Shown: in pieces, positions 1-9,985 of the stretch
Layout of the letters: every line of letters starts with the position of its first letter
Numbering within the stretch: the first letter of the stretch is position 1
NCBI GenBank assembly: GCA_963555705.1
Contig: OY743172.1
Coordinates: 22,009,446-22,073,445, forward strand
Direction: 5' to 3'
Source of the DNA: Ligustrum vulgare
Taxonomy: Eukaryota > Streptophyta > Magnoliopsida > Lamiales > Oleaceae
DNA: 64,000 nucleotides
Made by a program: the position numbers and the translations under genes
Notes under the pieces: generated by a model
What the model saw: only the letters and a program-made list of their open reading frames with translations
What the model was told of the DNA's origin: nothing
Database searches by the model: none

Positions 1-340
1 CATATAGCAAGACAAAATATAGTTCTTTAATGTGAAACTGTACAAGTGGTTTGAATCATATAGAAGTTTGTGATTCATTTTATTTATTGTTAATAAAATA
101 CAATGTTATTATTAGTGAAAACTGTTACCTTATCTGTCCTTAGTGTAGAGTATCTGTAAAAAGATATATAAGGTCAAAATTTCAAGTTGCAATCATGATC
201 AATTTATTTTCTTTCGGCACGTGTCTGAACTACATAAATACAAAAACCTGATAATAAATGCTATTCACTTTAAAAAAAAACTTGTCTATAAATACCAGCC
301 TTTAATCACACTAATTTTGTTCAAATAGTTTTTAGGAAAA
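1..340. other. AT-rich intergenic stretch
   Basis: No credible coding frame, RNA gene or repeat boundary was seen. It may contain the promoter of the fragment that starts at 341, because a short TATA-like run (CTATAAATA) lies near 285-293, about 50 bases before that ATG. Confidence 0.4.
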
Positions 341-776
341 ATGGCATCAGAAAGCCAAAATGTTGTTAATACTGCCTTGTATTCACTAAATGTCCCAGGA
401 AATGATGGTAGCTTGATGTTCCTAACTCCATTTCCACAACTTTTTATAGTAAAAATTATCCAAAAAAAATGGTGGAGAAGGATCAAGTAGCATTGGTCGG
501 AATATTATTCAATTTAGTTCAACTAAAGAGAAGAAATGTTTAATTGAAGTTGAAAATTCATGTGTCCCTCTTGAACATGAGAATGTTGTACTTAGCAAAA
601 AGTTTATTGAGATCTATGATAGGGAACATAAGAACATAATACTACCAAATATTGCAAAAATGGAAGAAAAAAATACCGATGTTTTGTTTCACATGTTACT
701 TGACCCCATGGCCTACGTTGAAGCATTCAGTTCCAACTTGGGTTGACGACTTTCACAAAGGAGCGAGATTACATGC
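341..776 (+). pseudogene. unrecognised plant gene fragment, frame-broken
   Basis: A coding-like frame opens with MASESQNVVNTALYSLN at 341 and runs about 49 codons to a stop near 490. A second frame, beginning around 470 (GGEGSSSIGRNIIQFSS), continues about 90 codons to a stop near 745, and a third coding-like frame follows to about 776. The amino-acid composition looks like real protein, but the frames are joined only by assuming a frameshift or a small intron around 440-475. I do not recognise the family. A TATA-like run about 50 bases upstream would suit a transcribed gene. It could be a host gene with missed introns or a decayed transposon gene. Confidence 0.3.
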
Positions 777-790
777 ATAGACTGGTATGT

Positions 791-1180
791 TCGTGTAATT
801 TCAAATTATTACTTGCCTTTTGGTGTTGTAGTATTTTGGAAAAGACATTAGGCTCTATTTGTTAAAGTGTTATATTTAAAAGCATGTTTTTTTATGTTTT
901 GGTTTCTAGGTAAAATGTGTGGACGAAAACTGGAGAGAGAAAATGTGTGTGGTTAAAAAGTGATTGGGAAATTGAGGCTTAATTTTCATTTGATTTATTT
1001 ATGTACAATCAACATTTGGTAAAAAAATATCAACTCCACCGCACATGTACCCTCCGCCTCCCACGGTATATTCATCTAATACATTAGATGTGTTGATAGC
1101 CCATATGACAGAGTAGGGCACAGTGCCGAAGCGGTGGACTTGGTGTGCCGACACGTGTGTAAAAGGAGGTGCCTGTGGGG
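791..1180. other. intergenic, no gene seen
   Basis: AT-rich sequence with no supported feature until the GC-rich patch that starts around 1110. Confidence 0.4.
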
Positions 1181-1330
1181 ATGGCTGATGTTTGTGTTGA
1201 GGCGGGTGTTAACGTAGATGCCGATGGGGTTTCGAAGGGAGTGGAGGATTCTGGTGCCGAGGGGGATGCAGATATGGTGTCGGAGCGGGTATCTGCGGGG
1301 GTGTCGACATTTTGTAAAAACATGTTTTAA
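1181..1330 (+). CDS. short acidic Val/Gly/Asp-rich ORF, unknown
   Basis: A 49-codon frame from ATG 1181 to TAA 1328-1330 starts MADVCVEAGVNVDADG and is rich in V, G, A, D and E. It lies in a GC-rich island (about 1110-1320) that contrasts sharply with the AT-rich surroundings. Codons of GNN type recur, which gives a repetitive GTN-GAN texture. It may be a fragment of a longer low-complexity acidic region of a transposon or host protein. The two opposite-strand frames over the same bases are probably shadows. No function can be assigned. Confidence 0.25.
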   Translation: MADVCVEAGVNVDADGVSKGVEDSGAEGDADMVSERVSAGVSTFCKNMF

Positions 1331-1431
1331 TGCTTGCATACATTCAATCAGATACAACGTTTTCCTTGAGTTTGTTCATCCGAATTAGTAAATAATACTG
1401 ATTTTGCAATGTTCGGGTGCTTAAATAATTA

Positions 1432-2093
1432 GGCCCCGTTCTCTTTACTGTTTTGAGCCCGTTTTGAGTTTTCGATTTTTGGAAATATCGAAAACGCGTT
1501 CACTTTACTCATTTTCAGAAACGCGTTTTTCAAAACACCAAAAAAAATATAAAGGAAACTCAAAACGATTTTATTGGGTTTTGGATTTTTTGTGTTAAAA
1601 AGTCCAAAACGACCAAAACGTGCGTTTTAGATTTTTTTTTTTTTTTTTTTTTTTAAATATGATACACTTCCTTCACTTGAAGTTCTTATATTATTTTGTC
1701 ATCATATATAGATTCATATTAAGATTTTTTTTTTTTTGTAATTTATTTATTTATTATTATTTTTTTAAATGTGAGACACTCTTCACTTGAAGTTCTTATA
1801 TTAAGTTTTTTTTTTTTTTTTTTTTTTTTGTAAATTATTATTATTATTTTTTTTTTGTAAAAGTGAGACACTTCCTTCACTTGAAGTTTTTGTATTATTC
1901 ATTCATGAGATACTTCATTCACTTGAAATTTTTATGTTATTTTGCCATCATACATAGATCCATTTTAAGATTTTTTTTTTTTTTTGTAATTTTTTTTTTT
2001 TATTAAAGTAAGACACTTCCTTCATTTGAAGTTCTTATGTTATTTTGCTATTATATAGATCCATGTTAAGATTTTTTTTTTTGTAATTTATTA

Positions 2094-2132
<39 letters not shown>

Positions 2133-2545
2133 TTTTTTTTTTTTTTGTAAATGTGAGACACTTCATTTACTTGAAATTCTTATATTATTTTGCCATTATA
2201 TATAAATCCATGTTAAGATTTTATTGATATATGGTTAATTTTTTGTTTAGCTGAAACAATATTAATGATGAATTTATTGACATAGAGAACTAACTGATTT
2301 ATTAACATTAAAATTAATATAATTCAACAAATCAACCATTTTTTACATATAAAATATCACAAAATAAATATATCAAAAAATTACAAAGTAAACGCAATTT
2401 TCAGTTTTCTATTTTTGAAAACAGTTTTCCAAAATCACAAAGAGAACATGTTTTCAGCAATCCCAAAACAAACAACCAAAATCCAAAATTCAAAACAAAA
2501 TCCAAAACTCAAAATCCAAAATCGAAACACAAAGAGAACGGCCCC
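1432..2545. mobile_element. PIF/Harbinger-type MITE (Tourist-like)
   Basis: The left end reads GGCCCCGTTCTCTTT and the right end is its near-perfect inverse (AAAGAGAACGGCCCC), with two mismatches in the outer bases. The trinucleotide TTA occurs on both sides (1429-1431 and 2546-2548), which is the target duplication typical of PIF/Harbinger elements. The subterminal parts are also inverted: repeated blocks of TTTTGAGTTTT/TTTTCAGTTTT type on one side and CAAAACTCAAAATCC on the other. The 1,114-bp element has no transposase frame, so it is a non-autonomous MITE. Its centre is filled by a T-rich tandem repeat, listed separately. Confidence 0.75.
1660..2222. repeat. T-rich tandem repeat inside the MITE
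   Basis: About six degenerate copies of a 70-110 bp unit share GAGACACTTCCTTCACTTGAA, then TTCTTATATTATTTTGCCATC, then a poly-T run. Copies start near 1662, 1774, 1866, 1908, 2011 and 2156. Unit length varies with the poly-T and TTA microsatellite stretches (a TTA run lies at about 2098-2132). Confidence 0.8.
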
Positions 2546-2548
2546 TTA

Positions 2549-2825
2549 GTTTTTAGCACGAAATCATTTAATTAAATTTCCTTCAAAGACGTCAACTAAA
2601 AGGGAAATACCCATAAATAGACCTACTAACATAAACATCTTGAAAAATAAACTTTTAAATTAAAACATTTGAAAAATAGACTTTGACTATTCAAACTTCT
2701 TAGAATACCCTCATATATAGGATTTTCAACAAAAGCCATCTAAATATAAAGTAACTTCAATTTAGTCCCCAAATAATTTTTGTTGGAAATAAAATTATAA
2801 AAATAGTTTTCACTTAATTAAATTT
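2549..2825. other. AT-rich spacer
   Basis: No feature supported. It separates the MITE from the first pararetroviral ORF. Confidence 0.4.
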
Positions 2826-2999
2826 ATGTCTTTTTACGACCCTCACAAACTTGAAGGAAAAATGAAAGATTTAATTAGAAGATTACATAGTGAATATATA
2901 GAATTAGTTGGAACTGGAAGAGAATTAAGTACCAGAGCTGTAGAATTATATGAAGAACTTAAAAGATTAGTAAGACAACATATTGAATATTTGAGATAA
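2826..2999 (+). CDS. small charged helical ORF of EPRV-1
   Basis: An intact 57-codon frame (start MSFYDPHKLEG, end HIEYLR) is rich in R, E, L and K with heptad-like hydrophobic spacing, and it ends 79 bases before the primer-binding site. A similar small helical ORF (MPGL..., 58512-58727) lies just downstream of the leader in EPRV-3, and a shorter one lies at 9471 after the EPRV-1 promoter. This suggests a conserved small ORF of this lineage. No function can be assigned from sequence. Confidence 0.45.
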   Translation: MSFYDPHKLEGKMKDLIRRLHSEYIELVGTGRELSTRAVELYEELKRLVRQHIEYLR

Positions 3000-3078
3000 A
3001 TAGAAGTAAACGAAATAAGGCTAGACGAAATATTTTTGAGAAGACAATTGTAATTCCGCTGCTCACCCTGGTGCAAAT

Positions 3079-3092
3079 TGGTATCAGAGCCA
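3079..3092 (+). promoter_or_regulatory. tRNA-Met primer-binding site of EPRV-1
   Basis: TGGTATCAGAGCCA is complementary to the 3' end of plant initiator tRNA-Met, the minus-strand primer of Caulimoviridae and many LTR elements. No LTR adjoins it, which favours a pararetrovirus. Confidence 0.85.
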
Positions 3093-3113
3093 TATAACGA
3101 ACCAAAAATAAAA

Positions 3114-4082
3114 ATGAATTTATTAGAAGACGAAAATAAAATTGAAGAAATGAATAAGAAATTAGAAAACTCAGGATATAATCTACAAGTAGGAAACGCT
3201 ATTCTAGATAAAAATCTAAAAGGAAAAAATAAAATTATAATTAATCCTCCTCAAGATTATAGAAGAAAAATTAAAGACAAATATAAAGGAAAAGAAAAAA
3301 GTCTTGAAATAAAACATTTTATGATAACAGATGTGGAAGAGTTCGAAAAAAAATTCTTAGAATGTACATGAGAAGAATATAATGAATATAAAATCAATTA
3401 AAACAATTAACAAAACAAGTAGAAAATACTAAAATGAATAAAAACCCCTATAACAAAATATTGTCTGTAGGAGATGAAGAAGGAATAAATATAGATAGCA
3501 TTGGAAGTAGAATTAAATTTACCAAAAGAATGATAAGTATTTGGTACAGAGAAGCACTAGAAAATAAAAAAAGCATACAAGATTAGAAAAAACATTTTGT
3601 GTTGCTACAAAGATATAGGTCAAGTAGAACAATTCAGATGCCATAAGAAAAAAAAAAAAAAAGCCATATAAAAAGCATAAAAGAAGGTTCAAAAACTTTA
3701 AGAAATTTAAGAAAAAAAACTTTAAACCATATAAACAATATTTCAAGAAAAGAAATTAGTCTGAAAAGCCCAAAAAGAAATATGTCAAGAAATGTAGATG
3801 CTTCATTTGTAATGAAGAAGGATATATAGCTCCCCAATGTCCTAAGAAAAATATAGACAAAATATAAAAACTCTTAAAGTTTATGAAGAATATAAGGATG
3901 ATGGTGATATAGAACCAATTGACTATTTTGAGGATTTAAGCAGTGAATGTAGTAGTATATATGAGTTAGAAACATCATCATCAGATGAAGAATCTGAAGA
4001 GATAGTATATATGAATGAAATTCCAGAGATGCAAGAATTAGATGTTGAAACAACTGAGGAAGTAGAAGATTTAGTGGAATGA
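3114..4082 (+). pseudogene. pararetroviral coat-protein region with zinc knuckle
   Basis: The frame opens at ATG 3114 and is open to 3371, then is broken by several stops and frameshifts. A very Lys-rich basic block (about 3655-3790) is followed by a CCHC-type zinc knuckle at about 3799-3845 (C-x2-C-x4-[H replaced by Y]-x4-C). An acidic D/E/S-rich tail ends at 4082. Basic stretch, knuckle and acidic tail in that order are typical of caulimovirid capsid precursors. The loss of the knuckle histidine (CAT to TAT) is a further sign of decay. It sits 22 bases after the primer site. Confidence 0.65.
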
Positions 4083-4221
4083 ATTAATCAAGAAACTACC
4101 TTCAATATCAAGAGATATAAAGAGATAACAAAAATAAAATAAAATTAGACTTATAGGAAAAGGAAGTATTTCATCAAGGATTCTTAGAAATAATCCGTAG
4201 GATTAACAAAAACCATTTTAA

Positions 4222-4920
4222 ATATGAATTATAAGGAAATTTTAATTAATATAGAAGATGTAATGAGAAAAACCAGAATCCTAATAATTACAAGAGAATG
4301 AGAAAAACAAAACTATCTAAAGTACCATAAAATGTATGGAAAAAGTTAAATGTATTGGGATTGGAGGAATTCAAGTTATGATAAAAGGATTCTTTAGGGA
4401 AGGAATGTATATACCAATCGAAAAATACTGTATGGATAATAGAATTCTACATGGTCCTTTAGATGCTCTACTAGGAACTGTTGTAAGAAATCTAGATATC
4501 AAAAGATAATATTTACAGTAAAACCAAATTACGCAATCTCAATAACAGAAGAAAATATAGACCAAAGTCTTAATCTCTATTATAGAATTGGAAACTTTAA
4601 AATGTTACATAAAAGTAAGGCTATTAGTTTAAGTATAAAATCGATATTTGCTTTTAGTACTAGCCATCATAGCAATTTAAGAAAAATAACAGATAACATA
4701 ATAATACACAAAGATTTTGATGAATTGCCACAGTATATTTCGCCTAGAAAATATAAGGGACGTGAAGTTACAATACCAGAACAAATAATGCTTGATTTTC
4801 ACAAACAAACTTAAGAAATTAATTCTGAAGGAAGAATAATAAGAAAAGGTAGACTGAGGCCACAAGGAGAAAATATTATTGCAAGATTCCCACCGAGAGG
4901 AAGTGTTAATATAGAATAAC
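4222..4920 (+). pseudogene. pararetroviral movement protein (30K superfamily)
   Basis: Between about 4334 and 4815 fragments in two or three frames give a GPLDALLGTVVRNLDI block, then a beta-rich stretch and a block ending in SLSIKSIFAFSTSHHS (open from 4602 to 4814), the core pattern of caulimovirid cell-to-cell movement proteins. It lies between the coat-protein region and the retropepsin-like domains. Stops after 4507, at 4812 and near 4918 break it. Function is inferred from the family; this copy cannot make an intact protein. Confidence 0.6.
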
Positions 4921-4989
4921 TTAAAAACCAAAGTATTGATGAACCAACAAGTTCACAATATTATATCAGGACTAGATATATTAACCAAG

Positions 4990-5735
4990 AAGTGATTAAA
5001 AATGATCTTCTTGTCCTTATAGGTACAAGAGCAAATAAAAATCATGTAGATGCCAAATTTGTTAGCCGTCTACAAGATTATAAGTTACCACAAAAGTATG
5101 TCTTTAAAGATTACTTAGGACATAAAATTGAAATAAAATGATATTTGATTTTCCCTCTTATATATAGGAGAAAATCAAGGAGAACATAAAATAGAAATAA
5201 TGTTATATAAGAATGATAATTATGGACTTAGCCAAACACCCATATTATTGGGAATGAACTTTTTTGGAAAAATAAGTCCTTACAAGATATGTCAAGGATA
5301 TATAAAAATAATACTTGAAGAAAATTTAGTTATTATACCAAGAATAGATAAAAACATGAGATCATTGTTACCATGAAAAGGATAATAAATACCAATCCCA
5401 CAAGTCTATATATTGAAGTTATACTCAATTTACAAAATTATTGTAGAGTAAAATTTCATGCTTATTTAGATACAGGTACTATAAGCCTTTGCTTACCAAA
5501 TGTATTACCATCTGAATGTTGGAAATATGACTCAAAGAAAGTAGTAATTGCTACAACAACAGGAGGAAACAAGATATTATATAGCAAATATGCTACACAA
5601 ATATCTTTTATAATATCTTTTAGAGAAGTATTTGTTGATACTATATATATGTAACTACAATTAGATGTGATATTTATTAGGACAAAATTTCCTATTAAAA
5701 TATGTACATTTTATACAATTTATTGACAAATATAT
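4990..5735 (+). pseudogene. two tandem retropepsin-like domains of EPRV-1
   Basis: The first domain has a damaged active-site motif at about 5012-5045 (LIGTRANKNHV, where Asp-Thr-Gly would be expected) and the flap-distal motif ILLGMNFF at about 5241-5264. The second has an intact active site YLDTGT at about 5464-5481 and a frameshifted Leu-Gly-x-Asn-Phe motif at about 5677-5692. Retropepsins mature the viral polyprotein. One domain per polyprotein is usual, so two in a row is notable; EPRV-3 shows the same arrangement. Stops at 5139-5141 and 5374-5376 and a frameshift near 5675 interrupt the region. Confidence 0.6.
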
Positions 5736-6648
5736 GTTCACAACACCTTGTGCACACAAGATATTTACACCTAGGATTACAAAAGTCGTAAGTATAGCGT
5801 ACAAAGAACTTAATCATCAGAGCTCCTCATCCCAGTGTGGTGGATGTTGGAGTACAGAAAAATTTAAACCAATTATAGTTTTAAAAATGACAAGTGAAAA
5901 TCAGTTAGAAAAACTTAAGAAAGAGATATCTGAAACTTATTCTGAAAAACCATTAGAAAAATGGGATAGAGACAAGGTTAAAACCAAAATAGAGCTTATG
6001 AAACCAGATACAGTAGAAAGAGTTAAACCTATGAAATATAGTGTTGAAGACCAAGAAGAATTTAAGATTCAAATAAAAGAGTTATTAGAAGTTAAGCTGA
6101 TTAGGCCTAGTAAAAGTCAACATAGTAGTCCAGCCTTTATGGTCAGAAAACATAGTGAAATTAAAAGAGGAAAAGCCAGAATGGTGATAAACTATAAAAG
6201 GCTAAATGAAGTTACAAAATTTGATGGACATTACTTGTCAAATAAACATATTCTTATTAAACAAGTATAAATTAAAAAGATATTTTCAAAATTCGATTGT
6301 AAATCAGGATTTTGGCAAATTATGCTCACGGAAGATAGTAAACCCCTAACTACATTCAGCACTCCTAATCCTTTAGGACAATTTGAATGGAATATAATGT
6401 CATTTGGATTGAAAGATGCACCACATATATTTCAAAGAAGAATGAATGAGGTAATAAAACTTATTACTCATTTCTGTATTGTCTATATAGATGATTTACT
6501 TATTCATTCAAAAGATATGAACGGGCATATTAAACATCTTGAAAAGTTTTGTTATATCATGAAAAAACATGGTATCAAACTTTCTCAAAAGAAAGCTGAA
6601 ATAGTAAAATCAGAGATAGAATTTCTTAGACTATTTATAAAAGAATGA
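5734..6648 (+). pseudogene. reverse transcriptase of EPRV-1
   Basis: The frame 5734-6270 carries the connection and the fingers region (SSPAFMVRKH, then GKARMVINYKRLNE). After a single stop at 6268-6270 the same frame resumes with KIFSKFDCKSGFWQI (catalytic-Asp motif A) and continues in 6322-6648 with SFGLKDAPHIFQRRM (motif B) and the catalytic core YIDD (motif C) at about 6484-6495. This is a caulimovirid-type RT that copies pregenomic RNA into DNA. The residues seen are those of an active enzyme, but the in-frame stop splits it. It abuts the second retropepsin-like domain. Confidence 0.85.
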
Positions 6649-7369
6649 GAATTGTAACTGCAATCTCATATTGGAGAAATACTTCAAGATTTTCCTGAAG
6701 AAATCAAAGATAAAAAATTTACAAAGTTTTCTCATTATATTAAATTATGCTGAAGGATTTGTTGAAAATTGTGTCAAGTTAAAAAATTATTTTCTTCCAA
6801 AATTAAGGAAAAATGTAATGTGATCTTGGGATGAACGAGATCGTGAAAATATCAGGAAAATAAAAGAAGAATTAAAAAATCTACCAAAACTTGTTATTTC
6901 ACAAGAAGAAGATTTCTTTATTATTGAAACTGAGGCTTCAGATAATTAATAGGGATCAATACTTAAGGTAAAGAAGAATCATAACGAATATAAATGTAAA
7001 AAGAATTGTTCTTGTCTTAAAACACTTGCAGGATATACATCAGAAACATTCAAAGAAGTTGAAGCCAGGTATGAAACAAATAGGAAGGAACTCATTGCTG
7101 TGAAGCGAGGAGTACAAAAATATGAAGATTATTTACTGCCAAAAAAGTTCTTGATAAGAACTGATAACACACACACAAGTTAAAGCATTTTTGAAAAATA
7201 ATGTGGATACATACATCTATTGCCAATAGATACATTATTAGAATCCAAATATGGTTTTCTTATTTCAAGTTTGATATTGAATACATTAAAGGACAAACTA
7301 ACTTTCTCCCTGATTATCTTAGCAGAGATGGAGTTGGAGGAATTATGATCCAATGTTCAGTTACTTGAA
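6649..7369 (+). pseudogene. RNase H domain of EPRV-1, degraded
   Basis: After the RT there is a segment with IIETEASDN at about 6920-6950, where the first catalytic Asp of RNase H (ETDAS-type) is replaced by Glu. NRKELIAVKRGVQKYEDYL and FLIRTDN follow at about 7080-7170, and the terminal LSRDG motif at about 7318-7332. RNase H removes the RNA template during reverse transcription. Several stops and frameshifts are present, for example near 6947 and 7181. The Glu change could be decay or a lineage trait. Confidence 0.65.
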
Positions 7370-7390
7370 ATAAAAATTTATTATTTGGAA

Positions 7391-8508
7391 ATGCAGATAC
7401 AAAATATGCAACAAAGCTTTCGCAGCAATATCAATATAGCCCCTATGGCAGAAGATACTTGTACCAAGTCTAGTATCCCTTCATCGGGTCTTGTGAATAC
7501 TAGCACTCTCCCCTAAGATAAGGGGGAAGACAAGATAACATTAGGAATACCTTCACAAGATATTACTCAACCTAATGTTTGTACACAAGTTATGAAGGAC
7601 AAATATACCAAGCCTTCATCCAAGAAGGATAATCAAGATGCCAAGAAGGTTATGGAAACCTCTTCACAGAGGAATTAAACTGATTCCAAAACCCGTATTG
7701 AGCAAATAAATGCAAAAGACGTGGTAAAAATATTCCACGAACAAAAATTACTAAACAAAGATAATTATGAGGAAGTTCTCTTCTTTATTGTTATTTTCAA
7801 TATATTGTCATATTGGTACCTCAAAGTAGGGAAATGGATGAACACCTTACACTATGGAAAATACAACAAGATAAATTTCTATCTAGGAGCGCCAACTAAT
7901 TGGGTTCAAAATTGCTTTGAACTAGGAAATATACTCTGCATATATCAAAGCAAAGATTTCCGAGAAATTTCACAACTTCCTATAGATATTAAAAAGGCAG
8001 TCCGAAGATTTACTGAAATTATTAGAAGTACAAACATATATATCCGGTTCTTTTTTGCCACAATGGAATGTCGTAAATATGAAAGAACAATGATCCCATC
8101 ATTCCATGTTATCAAGATAGGAATCACAAACCAACACTTCTTACCAACTAGTCAAAAGTATGTTAAGAATGGTTATAATGATATAGTTAACATGATTTCT
8201 TATAGAAGGGCTAAAGAATATAAAGAAATATTTAATAATTAAGTCAAGTTATTTCTGAAAAAGAAAAAAATGGATTATATCCTTTAGATAATCGTGTAAT
8301 CTACTCCAATACAAGATTGTCATCTAAGGAAGTAGATATATGTGAATTTGACCATATACTTGAAAAAGTTATCAACAATGAAGTAAGTGGAAGCGAAACT
8401 ATGTGCAAGGATCTATGCAAAATAATGTGGGATCATCCAGAGCATAGGTGTGAACAATGTCTCATTGAAGACCCTTCACTCACTACTTTAATAAAGTCTC
8501 TTTATTAA
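7391..8508 (+). pseudogene. downstream ORF of EPRV-1 (transactivator position)
   Basis: A frame from ATG 7391 is interrupted by stops at about 7514 and 7676, is open from about 7680 to 8242, then continues after a frameshift through 8505. Without the breaks it would be about 370 codons. The sequence is Lys/Ile-rich and ends in a Cys-containing segment (MWDHPEHRCEQC). Its place, after RNase H and before the promoter, is that of the translational transactivator/viroplasmin gene in several caulimovirids. I see no decisive motif, so the assignment rests on position. Confidence 0.5.
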
Positions 8509-8685
8509 ATAAAAGATGTGATCTTTTGTCACAATCTGGAAAATAACTTGTCAAATTATTGAAGCCAGTTAAACAAAGAAAATAAAGCACATAAAAAGTG
8601 GTTGGGGACTACCAAAAAACAATTATGGCAGAAGAGATAAGATTCCTTATCAACACAGGAATGGAGGAAAATTACCCAAGGCCTC

Positions 8686-8692
8686 TATAAAA
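8686..8692 (+). promoter_or_regulatory. TATA box of the EPRV-1 pregenomic promoter
   Basis: TATAAAA within GGCCTCTATAAAAGGAG lies about 180 bases after the last ORF, the expected place for a pararetroviral pregenomic RNA promoter. EPRV-3 has a matching GGCCTC-flanked TATA element in the same relative place. Confidence 0.7.
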
Positions 8693-8714
8693 GGAGAAGA
8701 AGTTCAATGAAGAA

Positions 8715-9470
8715 GATACCCGAAAACAATTGAGTCAAGCACTTGTACTCTTTTACTTTCAAAAACTTGTGTACACCACATGTATTCAAGAGAAATATTG
8801 ATAGATAACTTCAAGATATCAAAGCTTGTAATAAGATAATCACTTATGGAGTTCTAAACTTCATAAGGTGAGTACCAAAGGTGTCTGTATATAGTTTGCA
8901 GTATGTACAATGTCAATCTATGAATGAAATGATGTTTGAGTTTTTATCAAAGCTTTCTCAAAAAGGTTTTCATTAAGTTTATCATGACCCCCGACAGTAT
9001 TGATATTTTTCAAAATGAGTTTTCTTCTTTGAAGAATCTGTTGCTCAACAGAAAGTCCTGTCAAGCCGTTGATGAAAAGTAGGCAATTTAGAGATGTTAT
9101 TTGAGCCTCGTTCCAGTTTTAAATCTTGTTTTTAAAATATTGTATTTTTTAAAAAGTTTTAAGTAAGGTCTTCCTAAAAGAAGTCGAGATATGGTTGAAA
9201 AGAGAGACTTTGAATATTGTGAGATAGCGTCTGTGGAAATACGGCTAGTTCTCTAGAGTGAGAAGTGCAACCTTAATTGAAAATATTTGAATAAGAAGTT
9301 GTAGACCCAAATTATTTAAAAAAATCTAATATTCATTTGATTCAAAGAGTTGATTGAGTACATACAAAGCAGCTATAAGGTTACTTACTGTCATTTACAT
9401 GCTTTTGATTACATGCTTTTAATCATATGCTTTCACATGCTTATAATTTTATATGATCTAGTCATTAATT
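8715..9470 (+). other. pregenomic RNA leader of EPRV-1
   Basis: This is a non-coding stretch of about 750 bases between the TATA box and the next small ORF. Several short upstream frames are present. No second primer-binding site was found in it. A polyadenylation-like AATAAG lies near 8830. Confidence 0.5.
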
Positions 9471-9744
9471 ATGAACAATGATGATAGAGCAGATATCGAG
9501 AGATTTAGAATAGTTAAAGATAATACTTTTGATTTAAGATCTAGAGAGGTAGAAAAACTTCTCAGAGAATTAAAATAAGAAAATAATCAGGAAAAGTGAG
9601 AAAAAAAATACTAAATACTATCAGATATTATCAGTACGAACAACAACAACATCTAATTTGGTTACAAGAAAATATTGAAGTTAGATTCCTTGGTTTAGTT
9701 TTAGGAACATTAGATCAAGAAAATAGAATATTCTAGATCGTTTG
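9471..9744 (+). pseudogene. first small ORF after the EPRV-1 leader
   Basis: ATG 9471 opens a 35-codon charged helical frame (MNNDDRADIERF) that stops at 9576-9578. A coding-like continuation in other frames (YQYEQQQHLIWLQENIEVRF) runs to about 9738. The product would resemble the small helical ORF at 2826-2999 in composition and position. It is probably the 5' part of a second, truncated genome copy. Confidence 0.4.
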
Positions 9745-9749
9745 AATTT

Positions 9750-9983
9750 ATGAACACATCACAAGCATCTACTTCTAATGATTGTGTTAAACTACATTTG
9801 AATGATAAAGATATTTCATTTTTATTAACTATTGCTGAAAAATACCAAGGAATATATTCTATTGCCCAGTCCAAATTAGAAGAAATATATAAAGATATTG
9901 ATTACACATGCATAAATAATATAGATTTAAACTCTGTAGAAACTGCTAATGTTGGATCGAAAATGAACAATAACGGAAAATAA
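9750..9983 (+). CDS. second small ORF after the EPRV-1 leader, truncated copy
   Basis: A 77-codon open frame starts MNTSQASTSNDCVKL. It is mostly helical and acidic, with a predicted amphipathic stretch around residues 17-45. It follows the previous small ORF closely and ends at the junction with the LTR-like fragment at about 9985, so its natural C-terminus may be lost. I do not recognise it. It is most likely an accessory or coat N-terminal ORF of the pararetrovirus. Confidence 0.35.
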   Translation: MNTSQASTSNDCVKLHLNDKDISFLLTIAEKYQGIYSIAQSKLEEIYKDIDYTCINNIDLNSVETANVGSKMNNNGK

Positions 9984-9985
9984 AA

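Larger units (their letters stand above)
2826..9983 (+). mobile_element. EPRV-1: decayed endogenous pararetrovirus
   Basis: A collinear set of pararetroviral features runs left to right: small helical ORF, tRNA-Met primer site, coat-protein zinc knuckle, movement protein, two retropepsin-like domains, reverse transcriptase, RNase H, a downstream ORF, a TATA promoter, a leader and two more small ORFs. Every major frame has stops or frameshifts. The zinc knuckle upstream of the movement protein is the cavemovirus/solendovirus order rather than the badnavirus order, so I infer that lineage. The promoter plus leader at 8686-9471 begins a second genome equivalent, which implies head-to-tail or circularly permuted integration. 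The right end is cut at about 9985 by an LTR-like fragment. Confidence 0.85.

Noticed and set aside
1076..1357. Two overlapping opposite-strand frames over the GC-rich island
   Set aside because: They mirror the plus-strand acidic frame; the Thr/Ser/Pro/His-rich translations look like a shadow.
3079..3092. Possible tRNA gene fragment
   Set aside because: Only the 3'-end complement of tRNA-Met is present and no cloverleaf; it is a primer-binding site.
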